64,000 nucleotides of DNA from Hydractinia symbiolongicarpus (Eukaryota > Cnidaria > Hydrozoa > Anthoathecata > Hydractiniidae): the NCBI RefSeq assembly GCF_029227915.1, contig NC_079887.1, positions 4,712,001 through 4,776,000 of the forward strand, in the 5' to 3' direction. The translations under genes and the position numbers were made by a program. Below the pieces are notes generated by a model, which worked only from the letters and a program-made list of their open reading frames with translations, ran no database searches and had not been told where the DNA came from. Positions 47,485 to 60,277 of this stretch are shown here, piece by piece. Each line of letters begins with the position of its first letter. Positions within the stretch are counted from its first letter, which is position 1.

Positions 47485-49830
47485 TTTTCATTTTTGATAA
47501 GACGCTGAATAAAAGAAGTTCAATCGCCGGCAAACGAAAACCCGCGATTTTCCGTAAATCCCGGGCTTAGCCCGTTGAGTCGAATGTATACAGAGAAAGT
47601 ACCCTGTGAGTAAACTCATTTCCAGAACAATTTTTTAAATCATTTTTTCACCACTAAAACGCATGAGACTTCTAGTTTTCAAAAGTGTTTTCATTTTTGA
47701 TGAGACGCTGAATAAAAGAAGTTCAATCGCCGGCAAACGAAAACCCGCGATTTTCCGTAAATCCCGGGCTTAGCCCGTATAGTCCAATGTATATAAAGAA
47801 AGTACCCAGGTAGTAAAGTGATTTCCCGAACGATTTTTCAAATTATTTCTGCACCACTAGAACGAAGGAGACTTGTAGTTTTCAAAAATGTTTTCATTTT
47901 TGATGAGACGCTTAATGAACGAGGTTTAATCGCCGGCAAACGAAAACCCGCGATTTCCCGTAAATCCCGGGTTCGGCCCGTTGAGTCGAATGTATACAAA
48001 GAAAGTACCCAGTGAGTAAACTCATTTCCAGAACAATTTTTTAAATCATTTTTTCACCACTAAAACGCATGAGACTTCTAGTTTTCAAAAGTGTTTTCAA
48101 TTTTGATGAGACGCTAAATAAAAGAAGTTTAATCGCCGGCAAACGAAAACCCACGAGTTCCCGTAAATCCCGGGTTTGGCCCGTGTAGTCGAATGTATAC
48201 AAAGAAAGTACCCAGGAAGTTAACTCATTTCCCGAACGATTTTTTAAATCATTTTTTCACCACTAAAACGCATGAGACTTGTAGTTTTCAAAAATGTTAT
48301 CATTTTTGATGAGACGCTTAATGAAAAAGGTTTAATCGCCGGCAAACGGAAACCCGCGATTTCCCGTAAATCCCGGGTTTGGCCCATGTAGTCAAATGTA
48401 TACAAAGAAAGTACCCAGGGAGTAAATTGATTTCCCGAACGATTTTTCAAATCATTTCTGCACCACTAGAACGAATGAGACTTGTCGTTTTCAAAAATGT
48501 TTTCATTTTTGATGAGACGCTGAATAAAAGAAGTTTAATCGCTGGCAAACGAAAAACCGCAATTTTCCCTATATCCCGGACTCGGCCTGTATAGTCAAAA
48601 GTATACAAAGAAAGTACCCAGGGAGTAAACTCATTTCCTGAACGATTTTTTAAATTATTTTTTCACCACTAAAACGCATGAGATTTGTATTTTTCAGAAA
48701 TGTTTTCATTTTTCATGAGACGCTTAATGAAAGTGGTTTAATCGCCGGCAAACGAAAACCCGTGATTTCCCGTAAATCCCGGGCTTGGCCCGTATAGTCT
48801 AATGTATACAAAGAAAGTACCCTGTGAGTAAACTCATTTCCAAAACGATATTTTAAATTATCTTTTCACCACTAAAACGCATGAGACTTGTAGTTTTCAA
48901 AAATGTTTTCCTTTTTGATGGGACGCTGAATGAAAGAAGTTTAATTGCCGGCAAACGAAAACCCGCGATTTTGCGTAAATCCTAGACTCGGCCCGTATAG
49001 TCAAAAGTATACAAAGAAAGTACCCAGGGAGTAAACTCATTTCCCGAACGATTTTTTAAATTATCTTTTTACCACTAAAACGCATGAGACTTGTAGTTTT
49101 CGAAAATGTTTTCATTTTTGATGAGATGCTTAATGAAAGAGGTTTAATCGCCGGCAAACAAAAACCCGCGATTTCCCGGAAATCCCGGGCTTTGCCCGTA
49201 TAGTCGAATGTATACAAAGAAAGTACCCAGGGAGTAAACTCATTTCCTGAACGATTTTTTATATTATTTTTTCACCACTAAAACGCATGGGACTTGTAGT
49301 TTTTAAAAATGTTTTCATTTTTGATGGGACGCTGAATAAAAGAAGTTTAATCGCCGGCAAACGAAAACCCGCGATTTCCCGTAAATCCCGGACTCGGCCC
49401 GTATAGTCAAAAGTATACAAAGAAAGTACCCAGGGAGTAAACTCATTTCCTGAACGATTTTTTAAAATATTTTTTCACCACTAAAACGCATGAGACTTGT
49501 AGTTTTTAAAAATGATTTCATTTTTGATGAGACGCTTAATAAAAGAGGTATAATCGCCGGCAAACGAAAACCCGCGATTTCCCGTAAATCCCGGGCTTGG
49601 CCCGTATAGTCAAATGTATACAAAGAAAGTACCCAGGGAGTAAACTCATTTCCCGAACGATTTTTATTTTTTTTTTTCACCACTAAAACGCATGAAACTT
49701 GTAGTTTTCAAAAATGTTTTCATTTTTGATGAGACGCTTAATGAAAGAGGTTTAATCGCCGGCAAACGAAAACCCGCGATTTCCCGTAAATCCCGGGCTT
49801 GGCCCGTATAATCGAATGTATACAAAGAAA
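47485..49830 (+). repeat. Second copy of the 28.0-30.25 kb stretch
   Basis: It follows 27908-30250 at an offset of 19577; ATACAGAGAAAG is shared at 28011 and 47588, and the four-monomer set of the 812 bp repeat is at about 48480-49190. It is a fourth copy of much of the 2.15 kb block. Private changes include GGCCCATGTAG (about 48383), GATTTTGCG (about 48970), CTTTTTACCAC (about 49065) and a longer poly-T run of 11 (49667-49677) where the earlier copies have nine. Confidence 0.83.
49667..49677 (+). repeat. Poly-T expansion inside a monomer (11 T)
   Basis: The unit reads GATTTTTA then eleven T then CACCAC. Its relatives near 30090, 33330 and 35559 have nine T at this place, and typical monomers have five or six. 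Length change at a run of T is the usual mark of replication slippage. Confidence 0.85.
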
Positions 49831-51892
49831 GTACCCAGGAAGTAAACTTATTTCCCGAACGATTTTTTATTTTTTTTTTCACCACTAAAACGCATGAGAC
49901 TTGTAGTTTTCAAAAATGTTTCCATTTTTGATGAGACGCTTAATGAAAGAGGTTTAATCGCCGGCAAACGAAAACCCGCGATTTCCCGTAAATCCCGGGC
50001 TTGGCCCGTATAATCAAATGTATACAAAGGAAGTACCCTGTAAGTAAACTCATTTCCAGAACGATTTTTTAAATTATTTTTTCACCACTAAAACGCATAA
50101 GACTTGTAGTTTTCAAAAATGTTTTCATTTTTGATGAGACGCTGAATAAAAGAAGTTTAATCGCCGGCAAACGAAAACCGGCGATTTTCCGTAACTCCCG
50201 GGCTTGGCCCGTATAGTTGAATGTATATAAAGAAAGTACCCAGGGAGTAAACTGATTTCCCGAACGATTTTTCAAATTATTTCTGCACTATTAGAACGAA
50301 TGAGACTTGTAGTTTTCAAAAATGATTCATTTTTAATGAGACGCTTAATGAAAGAGGTTTAATCGCCGGCAAACGAAAACCCGCGATTTCCCGTAAATCC
50401 CGGGCTTGGCCCGTATAATCGAATGTATACAAAGAAAGTACCCTGTGAGTAAACTCATTTCCAGAACGATTTTTTAAATTATTTTTTCACCACTAAAACG
50501 CATAAGACTTGTAGTTTTCAAAAATGTTTTCATTTTTGATGAGACGCTGAATAAAAGAAGTTTAATCGCCGGCAAACGAAAACCGGCGATTTTCCGTAAA
50601 TGCCGGGCTTGGCCCGTATAGTTGAATGTATATAAAGAAAGTACCCAGGAAGTAAACTGATTTCCCGAACGATTTTTCAAATTATTTCTGCACTACTAGA
50701 ACGAATGAGACTTGTAGTTTTCAAAAATGATTCATTTTTAATGAGACGCTTAATGAAAGAGGTTTAATCGCCGGCAAACGAAAACCCGCGATTTCCCGTA
50801 AATCCCGGGCTTGGCCCGTATAATCGAATGTATACAAAGAAAGTACCCTGTGAGTAAACTCATTTCCAGAACAATTTTTAAATTATTTTTTCACCACTAA
50901 AACGCATAAGACTTGTAGTTTTCAAAAATGTTTTCATTTTTGATGAGACGCTGAATAAAAAAAGTTTAATCGCCGGCAAACGAAAACCCGCGATTTCCCG
51001 TAAATCCCGGGCTTGGCCCGTATAGTCGAATGTATACAAAGAAAGTACCCAGGGAGTAAACTCATTTCCCGAACGATTTTTTATTTTTTTTTTCACCACT
51101 AAAACGCATCAGACTTGTAGTTTTCAAAAATGTTTTCATTTTTGATGAGACGCTGAATAAAAGAAGTTTAATCGCCGGCAAACGAAAACCGGCGATTTTC
51201 CGTAACTCCCGGGCTTGGCCCGTATAGTTGAATGTATATAAAGAAAGTACCCAGGGAGTAAGCTGATTTCCCGAACGATTTTTCAAATTATTTCTGCACT
51301 ACTAGAACGAATGAGACTTGTAGTTTTCAAAAATGATTCATTTTTAATGAGACGCTTAATGAAAGAGGTTTAATCGCCGGCAAACGAAAACCCGCGATTT
51401 CCCGTAAATCCCGGGCTTGGCCCGTATAATCGAATGTATACAAAGAAAGTACCCTGTGAGTAAACTCATTTCCAGAACGATTTTTTAAATTATTTTTTCA
51501 CCACTAAAACGCATAAGACTTGATGTTTTCAAAAATGTTTTCATTTTTGATGAGACGCTGAATAAAAGAAGTTTAATCGCCGGCAAACGAAAACCGGCGA
51601 TTTTCCGTAAATCCCGGGCATGGCCCGTATAGTTGAATGTATATAAAGAAAGTACCCAGGGAGTAAACTGATTTCCCGAACGATTTTTCAAATTATTTCT
51701 GCACTACTAGAACGAATGAGACTTGTAGTTTTCAAAAATGATTCATTTTTAATGAGACGCTTAATGAAAGAGGTTTAATCGTTGGCAAACGAAAACCCGC
51801 GATTTCCCGTAAATCCCAGGCTTGGCCCGTATAGTCGAATGTATACAAAGAAAGTACCCAGGGAGTAAACTCATTTCCCGAACGATTTTTCA
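49831..51892 (+). repeat. ~405-bp dimer array, third instance
   Basis: Alternating CGCATAAGAC/CCGGCG and CTGCAC/ATGATTCATT monomers, with markers at 50069, 50474 and 50878 (405 and 404 bp). They are mixed with poly-T units (GATTTTTTA plus ten T near 49870 and 51073). Singular changes include GTAACTCCCGGG (about 50192 and 51204), CGCATCAGAC (about 51106), GACTTGATGTTTTC (about 51518) and AATCGTTGGC (about 51778). No gene is present. Confidence 0.8.
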
Positions 51893-51904
51893 TTTTTTTT
51901 TTTT
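51893..51904 (+). repeat. Poly-T expansion inside a monomer (12 T, longest seen)
   Basis: GATTTTTCA is followed by twelve T and CACCAC. The equivalent unit at 62034-62043 has ten. The unit belongs to a pair with the next monomer (GCAAATAAACCCGCG, GGGCTTGTCCCG, GTCGAACGTATAC) that is present at both places, about 10.14 kb apart. Confidence 0.85.
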
Positions 51905-52769
51905 CACCACTAAAACGCATGAGACTTGTAGTTTTCAAAAATGTTTTCATTTTTGATGAGACGCTTAATGAAAGAGGTTTAATCGCCGGCAAATAAACCC
52001 GCGATTTCCCGTAAATCCTGGGCTTGTCCCGTATAGTCGAACGTATACAAAGAAAGTATCCTGTGAGTAAACTCATTTCCAGAACGATTTTTTGAATTAT
52101 CTTTTCACCACTAAAACGCATGAGACTTGTAGTTTTCAAAAATGTTTTTATTTTTGATGAGACGCTGAATAAAAAAAGTTTAATCGCCGGCAAACGAAAA
52201 CCCGCGATTTCCCGTAAATCCCGGACTCGGCCCGTATAGTCAAAAGTATACAAAGAAAGTACCCAGGGAGTAAACTCATTTCCCGAACGATTTTTTAAAT
52301 TATTTTTTCACCATTAAAACGCATGAGACTTGTAGTTTTCAAAAGTGTTTTCATTTTTGATGACACGCTGAATAAAAGAAGTTTAATCGCTGGCAAACGA
52401 AAACCCGCAATTTTCCCTATATCCCGGACTCGGCCTGTATAGTCAAAAGTATACAAAGAAAGTACCCAGGGAGTAAACTCATTTCCTGAACGATTTTTTA
52501 AATTTTTTTTTCACCACTAAAACGCATGAGACTTGTAGTTTTCAGAAATGTTTTCATTTTTGATGAGACGCTTGATGAAAGTGGTTTATTCGCCGGCAAA
52601 CGAAAACCCGCGATTTCCCGTAAATCCCGGGCTTGGCCCGTATAGTCAAATGTATACAAAGAAAGTACCCTGTGAGTAGACTTATTTCCAAAACGATTTT
52701 TTAAATTATCTTTTCACCACTAAAACGCATGAGACTTGTAGTTTTCAAAAATGTTTTCATCTTTGATGA
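51905..52769 (+). repeat. Mixed monomers before the 4-kb duplication
   Basis: About four monomers, including the GCAAATAAACCC/GTCGAACGTATAC unit (51991) that recurs at 62130, a TTTTTTGAATTATC unit, a CCATTAAAACGC unit with GATGACACGCTG (about 52312 and 52361), and a unit with GCTTGATGAAAG (about 52570). The minus-strand open frame of 173 codons at 51732-52253 results from single-base losses that let the frame run through several monomers; I do not regard it as a gene. Confidence 0.8.
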
Positions 52770-55700
52770 GACGCTGAATAAAAGAAGTTTAATCGCCGGC
52801 AAACGAAAACCCGCCATTTCCCGTAAACCCCGGACTCGTCCTGTATAGTCAAAAGTATACAAAGGAAGTACTCAGGCAGTAAACTCATTTCCCGAACGAT
52901 TTTTTAAATCATTTTTTCTCTACTAAAGCGCATGACACTTTCAGTTTTCAAAAGTGTTTTCATTTTTGATGAGATGCTTAATGAACGAGGTTTAATCGCC
53001 GGCAAACGAAAACCCACGATTTCCCGTAAATCCCGGGTTTGGCCCGTGTAGTCGAATGTATACAAAGAAAGTACCCTGTGAGTAAACTCATTTCCAGGAC
53101 GATTTTTTAAATCATTTTTTCACCACTAAAACGCATGAGACTTCTAGTTTTCACATGTGTTTTCAATTTTGATGAGACGCTAAATAAAAGAAGTTTAATC
53201 GCCGGCAAACGAAAACCCGCGAGTTCCCGTAAATCCCGTGCTTAGCCCGTATAGTCGATTGTATATAAAGAAAGTACCCAGGGAGTAAACTGATTTTCCG
53301 AACGATTTTTCAAATTATTTCTGCACCACTAGAACGAATGAGACTTGTAGTTTTTAAAAATGTTATCATTTTTGATGAGACGCTTAATGAAAAAGGTTTA
53401 ATCGCCGGCAAACGGAAACCCGCGATTTCCCGTAAATCCCGGGTTTGGCCCGTGTAGTCGAATGTATACAAAGAAAGTACCCAGGGAGTAAATTGATTTC
53501 CCGAACGATTTTTCAAATTATTTCTGCACCACTAGAACGAATGAGACTTGTCGTTTTTAAAAATGTTTTCATTTTTGATGAGACGCTGAATAAAAGAAGT
53601 TTAATCGCTGGCAAACGAAAAACCGCAATTTTCCCTATATCCCGGACTCGGCCTGTATAGTCAAAAGTATACAAAGAAAGTACCCATGGAGGAAACTCAT
53701 TTCCTGAACGATTTTTTAAATTATTTTTTCACCACTAAAACGCATGAGATTTGTATTTTTCAGAAATGTTTTCATTTTTCATGAGACGCTTAATGAAAGT
53801 GGTTTAATCGCCGGCAAACGAAAACCCGTGATTTCCCGTAAATCCCGGGCTTGGCCCGTATAGTCTAATGTATACAAAGAAAGTACCCTGTGAGTAAACT
53901 CATTTCCAAAACGATATTTTAAATTATCTTTTCACCACTAAAACGCATGAGACTTGTAGTTTTCAAAAATGTTTTCCTTTTTGATGGGACGCTGAATGAA
54001 AGAAGTTTAATTGCCGGCAAACGAAAACCCGCAATTTCCCGTAAATCCTAGACTCGGCCCGTATAGTCAAAAGTATACAAAGAAAGTACCCAGGGAGTAA
54101 ACTCATTTCCCGAACGATTTTTTAAATTATCTTTTCACCACTAAAACGCATGAGACTTGTAGTTTTCGAAAATGTTTTCATTTTTGATGAGATGCTTAAT
54201 GAAAGAGGTTTAATCGCCGGCAAACGGAAACCCGCGATTTCCCGTAAATCCCGGGTTTGGCCCGTGTAGTCGAATGTATACAAAGAAAGTACCCAGGGAG
54301 TAAATTGATTTCCCGAACGATTTTTCAAATTATTTCTGCACCACTAGAACGAATGAGACTTGTCGTTTTTAAAAATGTTTTCATTTTTGATGAGACGCTG
54401 AATAAAAGAAGTTTAATCGCTGGCAAACGAAAAACCGCAATTTTCCCTATATCCCGGACTCGGCCTGTATAGTCAAAAGTATACAAAGAAAGTACCCATG
54501 GAGGAAACTCATTTCCTGAACGATTTTTTAAATTATTTTTTCACCACTAAAACGCATGAGATTTGTATTTTTCAGAAATGTTTTCATTTTTCATGAGACG
54601 CTTAATGAAAGTGGTTTAATCGCTGGCAAACGAAAACCCGTGATTTCCCGTAAATCCCGGGCTTGGCCCGTATAGTCTAATGTATACAAAGAAAGTACCC
54701 TGTGAGTAAACTCATTTCCAAAACGATATTTTAAATTATCTTTTCACCACTAAAACGCATGAGACTTGTAGTTTTCAAAAATGTTTTCCTTTTTGATGGG
54801 ACGCTGAATGAAAGAAGTTTAATTGCCGGCAAACGAAAACCCGCAATTTCCCGTAAATCCTAGACTCGGCCCGTATAGTCAAAAGTATACAAAGAAAGTA
54901 CCCAGGGAGTAAACTCATTTCCCGAACGATTTTTTAAATTATCTTTTCACCACTAAAACGCATGAGACTTGTAGTTTTCGAAAATGTTTTCATTTTTGAT
55001 GAGATGCTTAATGAAAGAGGTTTAATCGCCGGCAAACGGAAACCCGCGATTTCCCGTAAATCCCGGGTTTGGCCCGTGTAGTCGAATGTATACAAAGAAA
55101 GTACCCAGGGAGTAAATTGATTTCCCGAACGATTTTTCAAATTATTTCTGCACCACTAGAACGAATGAGACTTGTCGCTTTCAAAAATGTTTTCATTTTT
55201 GATGAGACGCTGAATAAAAGAAGTTTAATCGCTGGCAAACGAAAAACCGCAATTTTCCCTATATCCCGGACTCGGCCTGTATAGTCAAAAGTATACAAAG
55301 AAAGTACCCAGGGAGTAAACTCATTTCCTGAAGGATTTTTTAAATTATTTTTTCACCACTAAAACGCATGAGATTTGTATTTTTCAGAAATGTTTTCATT
55401 TTTCATGAGACGCTTAATGAAAGTGGTTTAATCGCCGGCAAACGAAAACCCGTGATTTCCGTAAATCCCGGGCTTGGCCGGTATAGTCTAATCTATACAA
55501 AGAAAGTACCCTGTGAGTAAACTCATTTCCAAAACGATATTTTAAATTATCTTTTCACCACTAAAACGCATGAGACTTGTAGTTTTCAAAAATGTTTTCC
55601 TTTTTGATGGGACGCTGAATGAAAGAAGTTTAATTGCCGGCAAACGAAAACCCGCGATTTCACGTAAATCCTAGACTCGGCCCGTATAGTCAAAAGTATA

Positions 55701-56828
55701 CAAAGAAAGTACCCAGGGAGTAAACTCATTTCCCGAACGATTTTTTAAATTATCTTTTCACCACTAAAACGCATGAGACTTGTAGTTTTCGAAAATGTTT
55801 TCATTTTTGATGAGATGCTTAATGAAAGAGGTTTAATCGCCGGCAAACAAAAACCCGCGATTTCCCGGAAATCCCGGGCTTTGCCCGTATAGTCGAATGT
55901 ATACAAAGAAAGTACCCAGGGAGTAAACTCATTTCCCGAACGATTTTTTATATTATTTTTTCACCACTAAAACGCATGGGACTTGTAGTTTTCAAAAATA
56001 TTTTTATTTTTGATGGGACGCTGAATAAAAGAAGTTTAATCGCCGGCAAACGAAAACCCGCGATTTCCCGTAAATCCCGGACTCGGCCCGTATAGTCAAA
56101 AGTATACAAAGAAAGTACCCAGGGAGTAAACTCATTTCCTGAACGATTTTTTAAAATATTTTTTTACCACTAAAACGCATGAGACTTGTAGTTTTCAAAA
56201 ATGATTTCATTTTTGATGAGACGCTTAATGAAAGAGGTTTAATCGCCGGCAAACGAAAACCCGCGATTTCCCGTAAATCCCGGGCTTGGCCCGTATAATC
56301 GAATGTATACAAAGAAAGTACCCTGTGAGTAAACTCATTTCCAGAACAATTTTTTAAATTATTTTTTCACCACTAAAACGCATGAGACTTGTAGTTTTCA
56401 AAAATGTTTTCATTTTTGATGAGACGCTTAATGAAAGAGGTTTAATCGCCGGCAAACGAAAACCCGCGATTTCCCGTAAATCCCGGGCTTGGCCCGTATA
56501 ATCGAATGTATACAAAGAAAGTACCCTGTGAGTAAACTCATTTCCAGAACGATTTTTTAAATTATTTTTTCACCACTAAAACGCATAAGGCTTGTAGTTT
56601 TCGAAAATGTTTTCATTTTTGATGAGATGCTTAATGAAAGAGGTTTAATCGCCGGCAAACAAAAACCCGCGATTTCCCGGAAATCCCGGGCTGTGCCCGT
56701 ATAGTCGAATGTATACAAAGAAAGTACCCAGGGAGTAAACTCATTTCCCGAACGATTTTTTATATTATTTTTTCACCACTAAAACGCATGGGACTTGTAG
56801 TTTTCAAAAATGTTTTCATTTTTGATGG
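52770..56828 (+). repeat. Large tandem duplication, copy 1 (4059 bp)
   Basis: Twenty monomers less one base. It begins with the CGGACTCGTCCTG unit (52831), a GACACTTTCAG unit (about 52933) and a unit with TTTTCACATGTG (about 53148), then three tandem 812 bp units, then TATATTATTTT/CATGGGAC monomers and GAACAATT units. The same order restarts at 56829. Left of 52770 the copies differ (GATGAG against GATGGG). Confidence 0.85.
53396..55840 (+). repeat. 812-bp four-monomer higher-order repeat, three tandem units
   Basis: Markers at 53310, 54122 and 54934 are exactly 812 apart. Each unit holds four monomer types in order: CTGCACCACTAG/GACTTGTCG with GCTGGCAAACG and TTTTCCCTATATCCC; GATTTGTATTTTTCAG with CATTTTTCATGAG; CGATATTTT with TTTTCCTTTTTGATGGG and AATCCTAGACTCGG; TTTTCGAAAATG with GAGATGC and CAAACGGAAACCC. 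In the single-copy forms at 28.9, 32.2, 34.4 and 48.5 kb the fourth monomer instead has CAAACAAAAACCC and CCCGGAAATCC, so its end was replaced before amplification. The third unit carries GTCGCTTTCAAAAATG, GAAGGATTTT, and a GTATAGTCTAATCTATAC change. Confidence 0.88.
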
Positions 56829-59800
56829 GACGCTGAATAAAAGAAGTTTAATCGCCGGCAAACGAAAACCCGCCATTTCCCGTAAACCCCGGACTCGTCC
56901 TGTATAGTCAAAAGTATACAAAGGAAGTACTCAGGCAGTAAACTCATTTCCCGAACGATTTTTTAAATCATTTTTTCTCTACTAAAGCGCATGACACTTT
57001 CAGTTTTCAAAAGTGTTTTCATTTTTGATGAGATGCTTAATGAACGAGGTTTAATCGCCGGCAAACGAAAACCCACGATTTCCCGTAAATCCCGGGTTTG
57101 GCCCGTGTAGTCGAATGTATACAAAGAAAGTACCCTGTGAGTAAACTCATTTCCAGGACGATTTTTTAAATCATTTTTTCACCACTAAAACGCATGAGAC
57201 TTCTAGTTTTCACATGTGTTTTCAATTTTGATGAGACGCTAAATAAAAGAAGTTTAATCGCCAGCAAACGAAAACCCGCGAGTTCCCGTAAATCCCGTGC
57301 TTAGCCCGTATAGTCGATTGTATATAAAGAAAGTACCCAGGGAGTAAACTGATTTTCCGAACGATTTTTCAAATTATTTCTGCACCACTAGAACGAATGA
57401 GACTTGTAGTTTTTAAAAATGTTATCATTTTTGATGAGACGCTTAATGAAAAAGGTTTAATCGCCGGCAAACGGAAACCCGCGATTTCCCGTAAATCCCG
57501 GGTTTGGCCCGTGTAGTCGAATGTATACAAAGAAAGTACCCAGGGAGTAAATTGATTTCCCGAACGATTTTTCAAATTATTTCTGCACCACTAGAACGAA
57601 TGAGACTTGTCGTTTTTAAAAATGTTGCATTTTTGATGAGACGCTGAATAAAAGAAGTTTAATCGCTGGCAAACGAAAAACCGCAATTTTCCCTATATCC
57701 CGGACTCGGCCTGTATAGTCAAAAGTATACAAAGAAAGTACCCATGGAGGAAACTCATTTCCTGAACGATTTTTTAAATTATTTTTTCACCACTAAAACG
57801 CATGAGATTTGTATTTTTCAGAAATGTTTTCATTTTTCATGAGACGCTTAATGAAAGTGGTTTAATCGCCGGCAAACGAAAACCCGTGATTTCCCGTAAA
57901 TCCCGGGCTTGGCCCGTATAGTCTAATGTATACAAAGAAAGTACCCTGTGAGTAAACTCATTTCCAAAACGATATTTTAAATTATCTTTTCACCACTAAA
58001 ACGCATGAGACTTGTAGTTTTCAAAAATGTTTTCCTTTTTGATGGGACGCTGAATGAAAGAAGTTTAATTGCCGGCAAACGAAAACCCGCAATTTCCCGT
58101 AAATCCTAGACTCGGCCCGTATAGTCAAAAGTATACAAAGAAAGTACCCAGGGAGTAAACTCATTTCCCGAACGATTTTTTAAATTATCTTTTCACCACT
58201 AAAACGCATGAGACTTGTAGTTTTCGAAAATGTTTTCATTTTTGATGAGATGCTTAATGAAAGAGGTTTAATCGCCGGCAAACGGAAACCCGCGATTTCC
58301 CGTAAATCCCGGGTTTGGCCCGTGTAGTCGAATGTATACAAAGAAAGTACCCAGGGAGTAAATTGATTTCCCGAACGATTTTTCAAATTATTTCTGCACC
58401 ACTAGAACGAATGAGACTTGTCGCTTTCAAAAATGTTTTCATTTTTGATGAGACGCTGAATAAAAGAAGTTTAATCGCTGGCAAACGAAAAACCGCAATT
58501 TTCCCTATATCCCGGACTCGGCCTGTATAGTCAAAAGTATACAAAGAAAGTACCCAGGGAGTAAACTCATTTCCTGAAGGATTTTTTAAATTATTTTTTC
58601 ACCACTAAAACGCATGAGATTTGTATTTTTCAGAAATGTTTTCATTTTTCATGAGACGCTTAATGAAAGTGGTTTAATCGCCGGCAAACGAAAACCCGTG
58701 ATTTCCCGTAAATCCCGGGCTTGGCCCGTATAGTCTAATGTATACAAAGAAAGTACCCTGTGAGTAAACTCATTTCCAAAACGATATTTTAAATTATCTT
58801 TTCACCACTAAAACGCATGAGACTTGTAGTTTTCAAAAATGTTTTCCTTTTTGATGGGACGCTGAATGAAAGAAGTTTAATTGCCGGCAAACGAAAACCC
58901 GCGATTTCACGTAAATCCTAGACTCGGCCCGTATAGTCAAAAGTATACAAAGAAAGTACCCAGGGAGTAAACTCATTTCCCGAACGATTTTTTAAATTAT
59001 CTTTTCACCACTAAAACGCATGAGACTTGTAGTTTTCGAAAATGTTTTCATTTTTGATGAGATGCTTAATGAAAGAGGTTTAATCGCCGGCAAACAAAAA
59101 CCCGCGATTTCCCGGAAATCCCGGGCTTTGCCCGTATAGTCGAATGTATACAAAGAAAGTACCCAGGGAGTAAACTCATTTCCCGAACGATTTTTTATAT
59201 TATTTTTTCACCACTAAAACGCATGGGACTTGTAGTTTTCAAAAATATTTTCATTTTTGATGGGACGCTGAATAAAAGAAGTTTAATCGCCGGCAAACGA
59301 AAACCCGCGATTTCCCGTAAATCCCGGACTCGGCCCGTATAGTCAAAAGTATACAAAGAAAGTACCCAGGGAGTAAACTCATTTCCTGAACGATTTTTTA
59401 AAATATTTTTTTACCACTAAAACGCACGAGACTTGTAGTTTTCAAAAATGATTTCATTTTTGATGAGACGCTTAATGAAAGAGGTTTATTCGCCGGCAAA
59501 CGAAAACCCGCGATTTCCCGTAAATCCCGGGCTTGGCCCGTATAATCGAATGTATACAAAGAAAGTACCCTGTGAGTAAACTCATTTCCAGAACAATTTT
59601 TTAAATTATTTTTTCACCACTAAAGCGCATAAGACTTGTAGTTTTCAAAAATGTTTTCATTTTTGATGAGACGCTGAATAAAAGAAGTTTAATCGCCGGC
59701 AAACGAAAACCCGCGATTTCCCGTAAATCCCGGGCTTGGCCCGTATAGTCGAATGTATACAAAGAAAGTACCCAGGGAGTAAACTCATTTCCCGAACGAT

Positions 59801-60277
59801 TTTTTATTTATTTTTTCACCACTAAAACGCATGAGACTTGTAGTTTTCAAAAATGTTTTCATTTTTGATGAGACGCTTAATGAAAGAGGTTTAATCGCCG
59901 GCAAACGAAAACCCGCGATTTCCCGTAAATCCCGGGCTTGGCCCGTATAATCGAATGTATACAAAGAAAGTACCCTGTGAGTAAACTCATTTCCAGAACG
60001 ATTTTTTAAATTATTTTTTCACCACTAAAACGCATAAGGCTTGTAGTTTTCGAAAATGTTTTCATTTTTGATGAGATGCTTAATGAAAGAGGTTTAATCG
60101 CCGGCAAACAAAAACCCGCGATCTCCCGGAAATCCGGGGCTTTGCCCGTATAGTCGAATGTATACAAAGAAAGTACCCAGGGAGTAAACTCATTTCCCGA
60201 ACGATTTTTTATATTATTTTTTCACCACTAAAACGCATGGGACTTGTAGTTTTCAAAAATGTTTTCATTTTTGATGG
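56829..60277 (+). repeat. Large tandem duplication, copy 2 (3449 bp)
   Basis: Starts with the same CGTCCTG, GACACTTTCAG and CACATGTG units (offset 4059). It has two 812 bp units instead of three and one extra monomer near 59.6-59.8 kb, which accounts for the 610 bp size difference from copy 1. The junction lies within about 56829-56872, between the dyad and the CCCGC of the CpG-rich half. Private changes include ATGTTGCATT (57624-57633; one base lost in the dyad loop), GCGCATAAGAC (about 59626) and ATCTCCCGG with AATCCGGGG (about 60121-60140). Confidence 0.85.
57455..59080 (+). repeat. 812-bp four-monomer higher-order repeat, two tandem units
   Basis: Same four types as at 53.4-55.8 kb. The second unit here shares GTCGCTTTC (58430) and GAAGGATTTT (58576) with the third unit of copy 1, so the middle unit is the one absent. 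The first unit is 811 bp owing to the lost base at 57624-57633. Confidence 0.86.

Noticed and set aside
51732-52253. 173-codon open frame on the - strand, the longest in the window
   Set aside because: It runs through several monomers only because of single-base losses and a poly-T expansion. The equivalent stretch at 62012-62392 gives a different, shorter frame. The opposite strand of the same repeat is also open, which fits a low-stop repeat rather than a gene.
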